A model generated the notes under the pieces. The model saw nothing but the letters and a program-made list of their open reading frames with translations, was not told the origin of the DNA and ran no database searches. A program made the translations under genes and the position numbers. Shown one piece after another: positions 30,143 to 42,716 of a DNA stretch of 64,000 bases; positions within the stretch are counted from its first letter, which is position 1, and the number at the start of each line of letters is the position of its first letter. This DNA comes from Parachaetomium inaequale (lineage: Eukaryota > Ascomycota > Sordariomycetes > Sordariales > Chaetomiaceae). The stretch is from assembly GCA_033296685.1 (NCBI GenBank), contig MU854456.1, positions 1 through 64,000 on the forward strand, written 5' to 3'.

Positions 30143-33100
30143 TCACCAACTCCCGCTTCCCTCCCCCACCCCACTATTCCTCCCATTCCTCGCATCAACA
30201 AGCGGCGAATCGGAGCGACCGACACCCCCTAACCCATCCCCCTCACCACCACCACCAGCTGTATCCCCCTCCCCCTCCCTCACAACCCTCAACGCCCTAA
30301 CCATCCCCTCCAACCGCATCCTCTCCCCAACCACCATCCCCCTCGCCAGCTCCCTAATCGCCCTCCTTCCCATACGCTCATGCATATCCCTCCACCCCGC
30401 CAGCTCCCCAGCAACAGTCTGCTGCGCATACCGCAACTCCCTACACAACCTCTCCGCTTCCCCCTCACTCCGCCGCGCCTTCTCCTCCCGCTCCTCATTC
30501 ATCCGCTGCCTTGTCTCGTCCAGCACGGGCAGGCTCAAACCCAGCGGCCAGCGCGACGCGCGCGACAGCGAGCTGTAGCTGCGCTCGGCGTCGCGGCGGA
30601 CGGCGTGGATGCGGGAGATTGTCTGCGGGGGGCGGGCGAGCGCCTTGAGGACGGATTCGACGTTGCTGTAGAGGGTGAGGAAGGTTGTGAAGAAGGCCGT
30701 GGTGGGGGACGAGTGGGAGGGGGCTAGGGCGCGGACGTAGGTTGCGAAGGCGGTGGTGTGGGAGGGGGGTAGGAAGGGGAGGGTGGAGAGGGTGCGGGCG
30801 AGGAGGGTGGAGGATTCGTGGAGGTCTGGCAAGAGTTGTTAGATTTTTAAGATGATGGGGATGGGAAAGGTAGGGTCAACAAAACGCACCCGTGACGACG
30901 TTGCCGACCACGTTGGCGCGCCGCGCGACGCTCCTCGTAGAAAAGTGCACGCTCCGCACCATGTCGCGCGCGTGGTCGATGAACTGCTCGACCTCCCTCA
31001 GGTCCTCGACCGGCTCGAGCTCGTCGTGCACCTTCTCCATCAGCGCGTCCGCTTTCAGCTTGCTGCGCTCCGCCATCATGTCCAGCTGCAGGTCCGGCAC
31101 GAGGAAGAACTCCCACAGCATCTCGTGCGTGGCAAACGTCGGGTGCTGCAGCAGCACCCTCAGGAACCAGTCCATCCTGATCTGGAGATCCTTCAGCACG
31201 GCGCGGCTCGGCCTCGAGGGGAGCTGTATCGGCGAGCGCAGGTCCGCCAGCGACGGGAGCCACGACGCCGGGTTCTCCATCTGCAGCAACTTAGCCAGAT
31301 GCTCAAAGTCGCTCAGGGACCGCCGGCAGGTCGTGACGGCAAAGCTCTGCTTGTCCACCGGCGCGCCAGACTTGAGCACGAAGCGGACCGACGCGTCCTC
31401 GACAAAGTAGGCGCGCACGACGCCGGTCGTGCGCGAGTCCACGCAGGGCATCTGCGAGAAAAGCGTCAGGTCGTCGATCTTGTTCCGCAGCTCGTCATCC
31501 TTGGCCAGCTCGACGGCCGTCAGCCCCCGCAGCTCCCGCGCCGCGATGTCGACGCGCGCGTCGCCGAACAGCGTCCGGACCATGTCGAAGCGGCCGTATT
31601 TGCTGGCCAGCATCAGGGGCGTGAACCGTTTCTCGTTTGTCGCGTTGACGTCGACGTCGCACTTTTTTAGGATCCTCGTGGCCAAGTGGGCGTCGTTGAC
31701 AATGTGCAACAGCGTGTTCCCCTTGATGTCCACGTGGCTGTCCAGATGCAGCGGCTGCCCGTCGCCCTGGCTCCTGGCGGCCGCCTCCAGCGCTTCCTTG
31801 ACCATGGTGGCGTAATCTGGGTGGTCGTACGACCGGCACATGGCAAATAACGGCGTCTGCCCGTTCTTGTCCTTTTGTCGCCACGGCAGCAGCCTGCCGA
31901 TGCGCTGTATTAGGAAGGGCGCGTGAAAGAGGTAGTGAGCGGCACTCCTGCCCCAGGTGTCCTGGATGGCGAGGTAGCGGCCGATCCGGTTGTCGTCGGT
32001 GGACTCCAGCAGGAAATCGAGGACGGTGTTGACGATGGTCTCGTCGCCCAGCTGCACAGCAGCGCTAAACAGCGTGGTTCCCTCGTTGTTCTGGTCCTCT
32101 AGGATGACCTCGGCAGAGTAGTACTCCCTTAAGGAAAGCAGATACTTTAGCGCCCCCGGCTGCCTGTTCTGGATCGCCATCATGGGGACCGACTCTCCAA
32201 AGGCGTCTTGGGTCTGAGAGAGCCGCTGAATGGACGTGTCTCCCTCGATTCCGCTTATTGTGCCGATGCTCATAGGCATCGACCGGAACGAGATCTCGGA
32301 GCCGCTGGACATGCTCCTGGTGTCCATCGACACCTTTTTGGCCCGCTTAGGCGGAGGCATCAAGACCTCTTCCCCGTCTTCGTCGGTCCCATTCTGGAAC
32401 GGAAACACATGACCGAGACCGGAACCCAGCGAAAAGCTCTCCGAGGCGGTGAAGCTCAACGAAGACCGTCTCGAGATCCCGTTTGTGAAGCTCCAGCCGC
32501 TAGAGGACTGCCTGCGCGAGTGAGGCGATCCGAACACGCCCTCATCATCCTCGATGGCATCCTCGTCCGGCTCCATGATTTTCCTGAGCTCAGGCAGGTC
32601 GCCCTTTGATACAGCGTCCCACAGAGCCCTGTTCCGCCGGCTCGCTCTCCGCAGGCCTCCAGAGTCGCGGTCGAGGTATGATAGGACTGCCTCGAACGTG
32701 CTGAGAGCATATCCCATTTCGCCGCTCTCGACGTCGTCAATAAAGACAAAATTCTGGATGTAGGTCAACCTCGCCTGCAGATGCTTGATCTGTGCTTTTA
32801 TCACAACGTAGAGCAACAGGGACACCAGGGTGTCTGCGTTGATGGTCATGACCGGTTTCTCGGATGCGGACCCTGGTACCTCTCCCGGCTGCGGCGCATC
32901 GGTGAGGTGGGTGGCCGCCTTGGTCGTGGTCAGCAGGATCTCCATCATCTCCTGCGGACAGCTGGCGTGTGGCATTTTCCGAAACTCCTCGACGGCCCGC
33001 CCAAGCCGGTTGACGACATCGCGTTTGGCACGGTTGCCCCCGTCGATGACGATGCCCAGCTGCGAGATGTCGATGAAGTCCATCTGCCTGATCTTGGCCT

Positions 33101-34205
33101 CTAGCTCCAGATCCTCCGGCCTCCTAAGCGCGGCGAGGCGGGGAAACACCATGTGATGCACGTTCTCGGCGATGTAGCGCTCGATCAGCCGCTCGACAAG
33201 CGGCCCCGTCAGGTCTGTGGTGGCGCCCAACAGCGAGAGCTGCTGTCTGTCGACGCTCTGGAACAGGTCGATGGCAGCCGTGACGGCCGTCTCCATAGCG
33301 GTCTTCATGATTGTCTCGTCGTCCTGGAACGCTTTGGGTACGTGGGCCCCGTTGACCCCCCCGACAGCCTCTTGACTGGCATCGCTATCAGACCTTGCTC
33401 TCTTCAGCGCCGTGGCTATCGGTCCATCCGGCTCTGGGTCCGGTATTTCATTTGCCGATGGCGGCGGAGGTAGCGGCCGCTCAAATACGAGCGTGAACTC
33501 GCGGAACAGTTTCTCCAGGCCGGCCTGCATCTGCTTGGCAATGGCGGGGAAATTGATGAGGAGCTCATGAAAGGTCCGGACGTCCTTCTTCTTGGGCGAG
33601 TTGGACTGCTGCTCTTGGGCCTCTGCCGGCGCCTTGGCCAAACGGCTGTCTCCTTCGCGCGCAAGCGGCAGCAGGGCCGGTATCACGGTCAATTCCTCCC
33701 ATGATCCCACCAGCGGGCGCGAGATGTAGTAGATTAAAAACGACCGAGGATCGAGGGTGTCGGGGTACCAGATGACGTCGTGGAGCAGGTTGGCTTGGAC
33801 CAGCGATTTGAAACCTGAGGAGACATGTCAGCGTCTTGCTCCCGCAGCATAGCCCATGGGAGAGGTTGTACCCTTGTTGGTGTAGATGCAGTTGTCCTTG
33901 ATGACCAGACTCCTGCCGTTGAAGGTGCCGTACACCTTGGGCTTCCCGCGCATCTCGCGGAGGTTATGCGCGGCATCCTTGGCTCCCGGCGCCGGCGGCT
34001 TTGGGATGGGGATGCGCAGCACGTGGCTCGCCAGGAAGTCATCCGAGGCTATGGAGGCCACCAGGGGCGCGCCCGTCTCGGCGTCGCGGGCGTTGAGCAG
34101 GACATCGGCGGTGGGGACGAGGAGGACGTGCTGTTGGGGCGGCAGGCACTGGGCGAGGATGGGGCTCTTGGAGAAGGCGCTCAGGAATGGGTTTAGGGGT
34201 TGCAT
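30143..34205 (-). CDS. VPS9-domain Rab GEF with ankyrin repeats and PX-BAR, Vrl1-like
   Basis: Three exons (33872-34205, 30890-33814, 30143-30825; introns of 57 and 64 bp) give 1313 aa. Domains in order: an N-terminal conserved segment (FLASHVLRIPIPK, VKDNCIYTNKG, DVIWYPDTLDPRSFLIYYISRPL); VPS9 domain at about 326-491 with the INADTLVSLLLYVVIKA core (Asp438), the Rab5-type GEF catalytic region; ankyrin repeats at about 655-890 (NNEGTTLFSAAVQLG, DIKGNTLLHIVND, KRFTPLMLASKYGR); a PX domain at about 905-1020 with RRSLSDFEHLAKLL; and a C-terminal helical BAR-like region. This VPS9-ANK-PX-BAR order matches yeast Vrl1, which with Vin1 forms the endosomal VINE sorting complex. The role here, Rab5 (Vps21-type) activation on endosomes with membrane tubulation, is inferred from that. 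The start MQPLNPFLSAF is the first ATG in frame. Confidence 0.88.
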
Positions 34206-35264
34206 TCATTCGACTGGTTTCGCGACCGCGCTGAGTGTGAGGGCGTCGCTGGGGTCGCTGAGGGTGTGGCCACCATTGGGCAGTGTCTCGGGGCCCAGAA
34301 CCATGCAACGGGCTCGTCGCCGGGACCCAAGATGGTGCTGTGCTGGATCGATTCAAGGCTCAAGGCTCGGGCTGCTCGGACGCGGGGCTGACGCAATGCG
34401 CTCGGCTTTCTCGGTGCGGGTAGTTGATCGGGTTCTATTGCACGGTCGATAGATCAGGGGATGCGCTCGAGATGGATATCCAGAAGAAGACCGTTGGAGG
34501 TGGTTGTTGAAGGGGAGTCCAAGAAAGCTCGGCAGATGTGCGACGCCGAGATGCAGTGACGCGAGACAGGGATGTTGCAGCAGCATCTTGGCTGCACGTC
34601 GGTGCACGGTGCAGGCCGACTCTCCCACAGCCAATCAGGGCTGCTGAAGGGCGATCTCCCGCAAAGTGGGGAGGGGCATTCGTGCTGGAAGCATGACCGG
34701 GAGGAAACAATTCAACCTCCCTCTTCATCTTCATTCACGAAATTCACGAAGTCAAAGTTGTGCGGGTAACAGGGGCCTTGCCATATATTTCTTGCTTTGA
34801 TTTGGGAGTATAAGACTGACAATTGGTCAACCTATGCTCCAGCTCTCTGCCCAGAGCATGCTCACTGGACATTGCCTTCCACAGGCTTGGGTTGAATGAG
34901 GCCCGAGTGGTCTCTGCCCGTTGCTGCTGTGTCCCAGCCAGGGTCAGGAGCTATTGCAAGGGCCTTCTTTGCAGGCTACGCCACACAGGTGGCCGAGGCG
35001 TGTACACCTAGATCTACAGACATATGACAAGGAGACGGGCACGCTGGACCGCCTTCTTCGCCGCCTTCGCGGTTCTTGTGGCCCAGCCTCGCCATCAGGG
35101 CTCAGCAGGTAGGTCGGCGTGCAAAGGGCTGCGCCTGCGCCGGCCACTAAACGTTCTGCCCAGGGCACCGCTTCCGTGGATCACAAAGTGTCGCTTTCAT
35201 ACAGGGAAGGTCGCGCAGCAGCCTACTCGTGTTTCATAACTTTGTGTCATTTAGCTGCGCGACC
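34206..35264. other. Intergenic
   Basis: Promoter side of the VPS9 gene and 3' side of OLA1. No gene or tRNA seen. Confidence 0.5.
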
Positions 35265-36770
35265 TTAGGCCTTGGCAGCGCCCGCCTTGATCAGCAGGAT
35301 GTCGCCGTCCTCGACGACGTAGTCCTTGCCCTTGGTCATGACCTTGCCCTTTGCCTTCACCTCGGACTCGTCGCCGAGCTCCTTGAGGACGTTGTAGTTG
35401 TATACAATCACCTGGATGAAGGTCTTCTCGAAGTCGGTGTGGATGACACCCGCCGCTTGTGGCGCCTTGGTGCCGTTCCGGATGGTCCACTGCCGGACCT
35501 CGTCGGGGCCAACAGTGAAGAAGCTGCCCAGGTTGAGCGCCTTGCGCATCTGGATAATGATCTTGGGCAGCGCCGACTCGGCGCCCACCTTCTTGCACTC
35601 CTCGGCGGCCTCGGCCTCGGTCTCGAACCGGGTCAGCCGCTCCTCGAATGAGACCGAGATGGGGATGATGGGGTCGCCCTCGGCATGCTCCTTGATCCAC
35701 TCGACGATCTTGGGAAGATGCTTGTTCTTCTTCCGGATGTAGTCTCTCTCGGAAAGGTTGACGAGGTAGACCGCCGGCTTGGCTGACAGGAGGAAAAGAG
35801 GGTTGATGACCTCGACCTGGAGAAGAGTTAGCCGTCCATGTCGCCATATGTGTATGTAGCAGTATGGGAAGACGGAGATGGTGTCAGAATGGGGTTTTTA
35901 TCTCAGCATGCACTCTGCGTTATTGGCGAGGCATTTCAACGAGCTGGGTTATTAGATCGGACCATTGGTCCTTTATCATCATGCAAAGGTCAGGGTTGTG
36001 GGTAGAAAGGAAATAGCGGCCTACCTCCTTGGGAGTCCAGGTGCCCTTGCGGACGTCCTTGCCGTCCTTCAGCCAGGCGAGGATCTTCTCAATCGTCGCC
36101 TCCTCTGCCTTCCACTGCTTCATCTGGAGAGACTGGCCGCCCTGGCGCGTCTTCTTCTTCTGGTTCTCGAGCGCCTTCTCGACGAACTCGATATCCTTCA
36201 GCCGCAGCTCCTCGCTGATGATATCGAGATCGCGGGTCGGGTTGACGTCACCCTCGACGTGGATAATCTCGGCATCATCGAAACACCTCACGACCTGGAA
36301 GATGGCATCGACGGCGCGGATGTGAGACAAGAAGGCATTGCCGAGACCAGCACCGGTGGAGGCACCGCGGGTAAGGCCAGCGATGTCATAAACTGTGAGG
36401 TTGGCAGGCACCCGCGACTTGGGCGAGTACTTCTCGCACAGCCAGTCATAGCGATCGTCAGGAACGATGACGCGGGCCTCCTCGGGGTCAATGGTGGCAT
36501 AGGGGAAGTTCTAGCGGCGGGATCAGCGACCGTGGCCCTTGCGAGATTCGGGATCGCTACATACTGCAGGGTTGCCCAGGTTGCACTTGGTGATGGCCTG
36601 GAAGAGCGTCGACTTGCCGACGTTTGCTAACCCAACCTGTTCGTCCGAGACAAGTCAGCGGAGCTGAGGCGTTGACGTCGACCAAGGCAACCCACAATGC
36701 CGCTCTTGAGGTTGTTTCCGGGGCGACCCAGGAGGATCTTCTCCTCGACAGCGCCCTTCTTGGGAGGCAT
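35265..36770 (-). CDS. OLA1: Obg-like ATPase 1 (YchF/OLA1 family)
   Basis: Ribosome-associated P-loop ATPase of the TRAFAC class; cytosolic. Four exons: 36696-36770, 36565-36636, 36025-36510 and 35265-35816, all phase 0, giving 394 aa, the standard length. Visible motifs: MPPKKG start, P-loop GLANVGKST rebuilt across the first splice (KSGI-VGLANVGKST), switch region with NFPYATIDP, G3 DIAGLTRGAS, and the NLSE-type G4 motif (YLVNLSERDY) that replaces NKxD and explains ATP rather than GTP preference. The C-terminal TGS-like domain has VIHTDFEKTFIQ and VVEDGDILLIKAGAA. Intron 3 is long for this window (208 bp). If retained it would end after 33 extra codons. It is divergent from the DeSI gene (835 bp between starts). 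Confidence 0.96.
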
Positions 36771-37605
36771 CTTGGTTCTTCGTTTGCTGTAGTGACGAGT
36801 GGAGATGTAGACGAGCGTGCAATCAAGCAGCGGCTTCTTGGGAAACGCAGAGCTAGCTGCGGGGGTTCGAAGGAGGGGTAGGGTAGAAGTGAAGAGAAAA
36901 GATCGGATGGGGGGCGTCGTCGCGACGCGCTCGTGGACTCTGTGCCACGAGCTGCGCTATGAGACTGGTCGCTCAGACAAGTGAATGTCTAGCGATCGTA
37001 TAATCCCGGTGCTACGAACAAACGCGGCTGCAATTGCGGTCAAAACGTTGGGCCGGCGTTTTTGAGTTGATGAGGTTCAGGAGTGAAAATTTTGGGCGAG
37101 CTTCCCATGGCGGGGTTAATGAAACGAGTGGGGCGGCCGGGAAGGGCGCACGAGCCATGGCCCACTGAATTTCAGCTGAGCAGTTGTGGGTCTCCAGCGT
37201 GCCACTGCAGCCCGCGGTTCCGCTCGAATCGATGCCTCAACCTCCAAACATCAGCAACACTTCTTAGCCCTATCTTCAACAGACTGGCTGGATATATCTC
37301 CGATCCGTGGTATTCAGTCGACTGACTACCAATGCCATCGCTTACCTCCAGCTAATCACATTCTCGATACTGCTTTCCGAAACCTATTCCTACCGCGGAA
37401 CACCTACCTCTGGCTGGAGAGCTTCCGTCTGTTCCTAGGGTTCCTTGGCAGCCTCGCCGACTCATGAGCTAGCTTCCAACATCACATCTAGTCCGCGTTT
37501 CCGCGCGTCTGCGACATCAATCATCGACATATCTCCTCCTACAGTACCTACCCAACCCTCGAAACCATCTCCAACCACGCAAGCGCACCGCACCACACCG
37601 CCACC
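36771..37605. other. Divergent promoter region OLA1 / DeSI
   Basis: No gene seen. The C-rich CCACACCGCCACC leader precedes the DeSI ATG. Confidence 0.45.
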
Positions 37606-38370
37606 ATGCCCACGCGAAAGCACCAAAAGAAGCCCTCCCGCTCGCACCGCTCGACCCTCTCCCTCCAAAAGACCGAGATCCTCATCAACATCTACGACCT
37701 CCTCCCGCCGGGCCGCATCAGCTCCCTCCTCTGGCACGTGGGCACCTCCCTGCTCCACTCAGGCGTCGTCATCAACGGCAAGGAGTACGCCTACGGCGGG
37801 CACGACCGGCGCGGGCTGACGGGCGTGTACTGGACGAAGCCGCGCACCGAGCCGCCCGGCGGCACTTTCCGCTGCGAGTACCTGCACGGCTTCACGCTGG
37901 CGCCGCACGCCGAGATCGACGCCATCATCCGCGAGGCGTCGGAGCAGTTCCTGGGGACCGGGTACAACCTGCTAACGCGCAACTGCAATCACTTTACGTC
38001 GTTTCTGTGCGAGCGGCTGACGGGCGAGCCGGCGCCGGGGTTCTTGAACCGGGCGGCGAGTATTGGGGTGGCGCTCCCCTGCGTGGTGCCCAAGGAGTGG
38101 ATCGAGGTACCCGATTTTGACACGGCGGAGGGCGCGCTGCTGGACGAGGACGAGGAGGCCGGCGGGTATGAGAGCGAGCGGGCGAGGATGCTGAGGTCGT
38201 CTGGTGACCAGCCGCGGCTGGTCGGGCAGGAGGACCGGGATCCGGAGTTGGAGTGGGACAGTGAGGAGGAGCGCCAACGGGGTGGCAGTGGCAAGGGCAA
38301 GGGGAAGGCGCCAGTTAGGGACTCGGCGGGGAGGATGCTTCCTCCTGCGGAAAGGGCGCCGATTGCATGA
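37606..38370 (+). CDS. PPPDE/DeSI-type thiol peptidase (putative deSUMOylating or deubiquitinating isopeptidase)
   Basis: Single exon, 254 aa. The PPPDE (DUF862) papain-like fold occupies about residues 24-170: ILINIYDLLPPG, then LLHSGVVINGKEYAYGG with the catalytic His51, and NLLTRNCNHFTSFLCERLTG with the catalytic Cys127. The TGYNLLTRNCNHF motif is the family hallmark. The C-terminal third (about 180-254) is acidic and disordered (LLDEDEEAGGYES, LEWDSEEER) and ends in Lys/Gly-rich and Arg/Met segments. The N-terminal RKHQKKPSRSHR is basic. SUMO versus ubiquitin specificity cannot be told from sequence. Confidence 0.9.
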   Translation: MPTRKHQKKPSRSHRSTLSLQKTEILINIYDLLPPGRISSLLWHVGTSLLHSGVVINGKEYAYGGHDRRGLTGVYWTKPRTEPPGGTFRCEYLHGFTLAPHAEIDAIIREASEQFLGTGYNLLTRNCNHFTSFLCERLTGEPAPGFLNRAASIGVALPCVVPKEWIEVPDFDTAEGALLDEDEEAGGYESERARMLRSSGDQPRLVGQEDRDPELEWDSEEERQRGGSGKGKGKAPVRDSAGRMLPPAERAPIA

Positions 38371-38984
38371 TGTTCGGTGGGCACTGTTTGTTTCCCGCTC
38401 GCTTTTTTTCGGCATTGGTTTGGAGTTTGGGTGGGATCTCGGGGGCAATCTGATACGTGATACCACGGTTACGACGGCGGGCAGGGCGGCTACCACGGCC
38501 GGCGTTTTGGGGTGGTATAATGGTGCTGCTTTTTCAGTTAATCAGGATGGAAGATGGGTAACTAGGCGGGATGGGACATGGAACTTGGGAGGTTCTAGGT
38601 AATTGGGGCACACGCGAGGAATTTGCCACGTTTAACTGAACCAAGTGTTCGCACATTGTTCCCAGAAGCGATATGTCTCAGAATCTGACCACCGGTGCTA
38701 CGTTTCATGCAATATAGTCTTGTACAGCTGAAAAGACCCCCCCGGCAGTTTATTCCTGATTGTCTAGCGGCTGAGGCCCTGAAGCTGGAGTAAATTGCCA
38801 GTCCGCGTAACTCGAGGCGACGGCCTGCGGTTCACCCTTGCCTATGATCAGCCCGTATCTCCTGTACGACCTTACACGAGTCGACCCGGCCGTTCAATAT
38901 CCCCTCCACCCATAAATAACGTCTTAACAATACCGATAATCAAGGGTATCAATAATGCGCACCGCTCCCCAACAACCCCAAGCA
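38371..38984. other. Intergenic between convergent genes
   Basis: No gene seen. Confidence 0.5.
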
Positions 38985-40559
38985 TCACGCCGCAACGCCC
39001 TGCACCGTCAACGCCGCCTTGGCAATCTTGCCCTCCGGCGCCTCCTCCTCCCCCTCCCGACGACCCCCCTCATGCTCGCGGTTCCAATTCAGAATCTGCT
39101 CGCACACCCCCTCAAGCGTCGTGCACCCGCCCTCGTACCCAATGCCCCCCTCGGCGACGCTCTTCCTAGCGGCGCCGTCGTCGACGACGGTGTGGATCGA
39201 CACGCTGAACACGGCCGGCTGGAGCATGTGAATCGGGCCCGACGGTTCGCGCAGCCCGAACATGGTGGTCAGGAACGGGAGGCGCGCGAGCAGCAGGCAC
39301 CAGGCCTCGATGGCGTGGGCGACGAGCAGCAGCGCCAGCGGCTGCTGCTTGGTGATGCGCACGCGCGTGGCGGATAGCTCCTCGCCGGCGAGGTACGCGT
39401 CGGCGAAGGCGATCGGGGGCCCCGCGTCGGTCACGTTGAAGGTGCGGCCTGCGCAGCCGGGCATGGGTTGACCCGGGGCGAGGGCGGCTTCGAAAAGGAG
39501 GTGGGCCAGGGCGACGTTGCGCGAGTTGACAAAGTTCTGGACGACATGGGCAATCCAGGTCACGTTGTCGCCCATGCGGAGCATGATGCCGAGGACGGGG
39601 TCCGTCTTTTGGCCGTAGATGGGGTTGCCCGGGCGGATGGTGCCCGTGCGGAAGCTGTCCTGGTTGGCGCCGCAGACGATGCGCTCGGCTTCGGCTTTGG
39701 AGCGGGCATCTGTGGTTGGGTTAGTTGTCTGCTCAGAATAGGGGGTCAGGAGGAAGCTGACAGTTGGCAAAGAACTGATCGTGCGAGCGCAGGGGCGCGT
39801 CAAAGTCCTTCTCGTTGATAACTTGGCAGTAGTTCGTAGGGGTGCTCTGCCAGGGCCAGATCCAGAAATTAGTCGGGGTGATGCCGACGGAGGCGGACGA
39901 GGTGGCGATCAAGATGTCGGCGCCGGCTGCCCGGGCGGTTTCCAGGACGTTCACGACGCCATCCCGGTTCACGGGGCTGATGCGGTGGTACAGCCGCGGG
40001 CTGCGCTCCTGCGGCCGAATGGCGGCTGCGGTGTGGAAAACGGTCAGGGGCAGCTTGGCGACGGACTTGGGCCACGGCTTGGAGAAGGCGGCCTCAACAG
40101 ACGCCCGCGAGGTGATGTCAGCTTTCACAAAGTCGCAACCGGCTGCCGTCTCGACCATGTCCCGCCGGTTGAGCGGCGCAAAGTCGACGACGCGGATGCT
40201 CGCAGGCGATTCGCCGCGCTGGAGCAGCTGCAAGACAATGTCTCCCCCCACGAGCCCTAGTGAGACGGGATCAGCACATGCTCGGCGCGCTGCCATGTCT
40301 TGCTTGGGCCAACTAGGCAAAGTGGCTCACCTGATCCGCCCACGACGACATACCGCCTTTCCAGGCGTGGCGGTAAAAGCTTGGTGAAGTCGATCGGCTT
40401 CTGTTTCACCCGCTCGTAGGCATCCCGCAGCTGCTCCCTTGTCCAACGCCGGGGCGAGGCTTTCCGCGCCTCGTCAGGCACGCTCAGCAAGGCCGCGTTG
40501 ATGCGCATCAGCCATGCCGCCGCCATGACGGCAATGGCCACGGCCACGGCCCAGAACAT
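38985..40559 (-). CDS. 3-beta-hydroxysteroid dehydrogenase-like NAD(P)-dependent reductase
   Basis: Extended short-chain dehydrogenase with a membrane anchor. Three exons: 40331-40559, 39762-40256 and 38985-39709, giving 482 aa. N-terminal hydrophobic segment FWAVAVAIAVMAAAWL (residues about 2-17) should tether it to the ER. The Rossmann motif VVVGGSG-LVGGDIV is rebuilt across intron 1. The active-site Y-A-R-S-K (Tyr242, Lys246) is rebuilt across intron 2 (39710-39761), and the upstream ATSSASV carries the catalytic Ser. The family includes sterol-4-alpha-carboxylate 3-dehydrogenase (Erg26), but this protein is longer than Erg26 (about 350 aa) and anchored at the N-terminus, so it is more likely a paralogue with an unknown lipid substrate. 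The C-terminal tail is Glu/Gly-rich. It is divergent from the DUF7707 gene. Confidence 0.86.
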
Positions 40560-41965
40560 GGTGTTTTTAGGTAGTTATTGGGTTGTGCAGTATGTCCGGG
40601 CGGAGGCAAGAAGGACGAGCATTCTAGATGATGGAAATATGACAGAGATGCGATCAATTGAACGAAAGGGGACGGAGAGGACATGTTCAGAATCTTGCAT
40701 TAAGCTGAACACGGATACTAGTATCAGTAAAATAACTACTCCACTCTCGCCGAGGCTTGTTGCCTGAACTAAGGTTGCGACGATTGGCCTGTTCAGACAG
40801 ACTCTGTGCTCGGCTGGCCCTGGCTTTTCACTTGCCACAACACCGGCACAACATCCCGGACCTCCCATATCAGGGAGGTCACATCAAGGGGGAGTCGAGT
40901 TTTCCAATTCTCAAAAACACTTGATCATGGATGATGCATGGTTGAGCGCATGCAGATGCACTATTGATTTGTTTGCAACCTCGAGGGGCTTTGGGGTTGT
41001 ACACAAACCACGTTGCTGGGGCATCGGCATTTAGAGCTTGTCTCGTGACGGACGGCCCAACCACCAGAGAGACCGTCGTCCCAAAAGCCATGCGATCCGC
41101 GACCTCACACAACGCTGGGCCACACGGAAATGATTGGCTGTGGAGCTCGGCTTCACCCACTGTGGGGTTCGCGATCAACGCGGGAGTGCTCGTGGATCGT
41201 GCTTACCTCATCAATGAACTTCAATGCGTCACGACTTCCGATCTCTGGGACGGACCGTCAATGATGGTGGAGGGAGCGGGCAAGGGATGAAACAACACGG
41301 CGGCCAGCAGAGAAAGACGCCGGCATCCCGTTGCCGTTTCTGGAAGCCGGCACCATCGGAGCGGTGGGCCGCAGGTTTTCCTAAGTGCGGTAATTACACC
41401 GCTTCCGTTGAGTCCACTGTGCCCTTTCCTCGATTTCTCCAGCCTCCGAGTCGTTTGCTCGCCGCTTGCGGCAACCACAGGAATCAGGCCAAGGGGATGC
41501 CATTGCGACGTGTTTGATGTGTTTGATGTGTGTGTGGCCAGGGTCAGGAACAGGAACACGCGGCAAATGCACGGCTGCCAAATCGTGACATCGTCACTGG
41601 CACCAACCAGACAGGGGGGGCTGGGAGGCGAAGGGAAGGGGCCATCGTCAAACCCCGGGCCGCCCGCACGATGCACCAATCGAGCCAATCACCCGCCGCC
41701 CAGCCTCCAGGAAAGACTTGCCCACTTTGTGCCGGGGCCCGGTTTGCACTTGGGACCAGGAAGGTGCTGTTTTGGTTTTGATTCTCTCCTCCTCCGGCGG
41801 CGGGACTCGGTCGCTTTCTTCCACCAACACCAACCAATTCGAAAGAGATTTTGCGCATTTCCATACTTCGTCGCCCGCCAGTGCTACGTCGTCCGCTACA
41901 TTTCGTAGACACCATCATCCATCTTGAGCATCAGTTTCTCGCCAACCGAGACTCGCACCCTCACG
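40560..41965. other. Divergent upstream region, 1.4 kb
   Basis: No gene seen. It contains CCAAT/ATTGG motifs (about 41130, 41680) and a GACGTGTTTGATGTGTTTGATGTGTGTG short repeat (about 41508-41535). Confidence 0.45.
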
Positions 41966-42716
41966 ATGCGTCAGAACGTTCTGCTCATTGCGCTGTCGGC
42001 GCTCACCCTGGCCAGCGCCCAGGACCGCAACTTCACCGTCGACCCCAAGACTGTGGACGACGGAGTCAAAGGTATGCCATGCTGCTCACTGCCCTGCTTC
42101 TGCGCGCTCGTGGACTGACGATGCGCCAGCCGATTGGTGCAGCGCCGAATACAACTCTTGCCGCAGCCTCTGCGACAACGCCCTGACTGCCAACAAGTGC
42201 GATCCGGTATGCTCAGAATCGCATGTGCCCGCTTCAGTTTTGGGAATTGTGGACTGACCACGTAACAGAAAACCTTGCAGTACACGTGCACGTGCTCCAA
42301 CGGCTCTGCGCCCGGTCTCCAGTACTATATCCAGACCATCCCGACCGTGAGCTCTGGTGCAGCCGACCCAGTGAAGGCCGTATTTGCTAACCCGTCCACA
42401 GTTCATCTGCGAGCAAGCCTACTCTAACTGCATCGCCGCCAACACGCAAAGCTCCCAGGGTCAGGACGAGTGCAAGACCAACATCAAGAGCCAATGCGGC
42501 ACCTTGGACCCCAGCAAGGCCGAGGTCAACACTCCCTCGACCGACTCGACGAGCAGTGCTAGCACGTCTGCCACCCAGGCCCCGTCTGGGTCGGCCTCCC
42601 AGAACGCGCCTGCGAGCACTTCTACTTCCAGGGCTGGTGCCGCCGCTACCAATGCCGCCTACATCGGCAACGGCGTCGCCATGGTTGCTGCCGGCGTTTT
42701 TGCCGCCCTTCTCTAG
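41966..42716 (+). CDS. Secreted DUF7707-type cysteine-rich protein, probably GPI-anchored
   Basis: Four small exons (41966-42071, 42130-42206, 42269-42346, 42402-42716) with introns of 58, 62 and 55 bp give 191 aa. A signal peptide (VLLIALSALTLASA) is followed by NFTVDPKTVD, WCSAEYNSCRSLC, YTCTCSNG, YIQTIPTFIC and QCGTLDP. This is the cysteine spacing and text of the fungal DUF7707 family, common in Pezizomycotina secretomes. A Ser/Thr-rich spacer and a hydrophobic tail (YIGNGVAMVAAGVFAALL) suggest a GPI anchor. Function is unknown. The Ser/Thr spacer is likely O-mannosylated. Confidence 0.88.
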
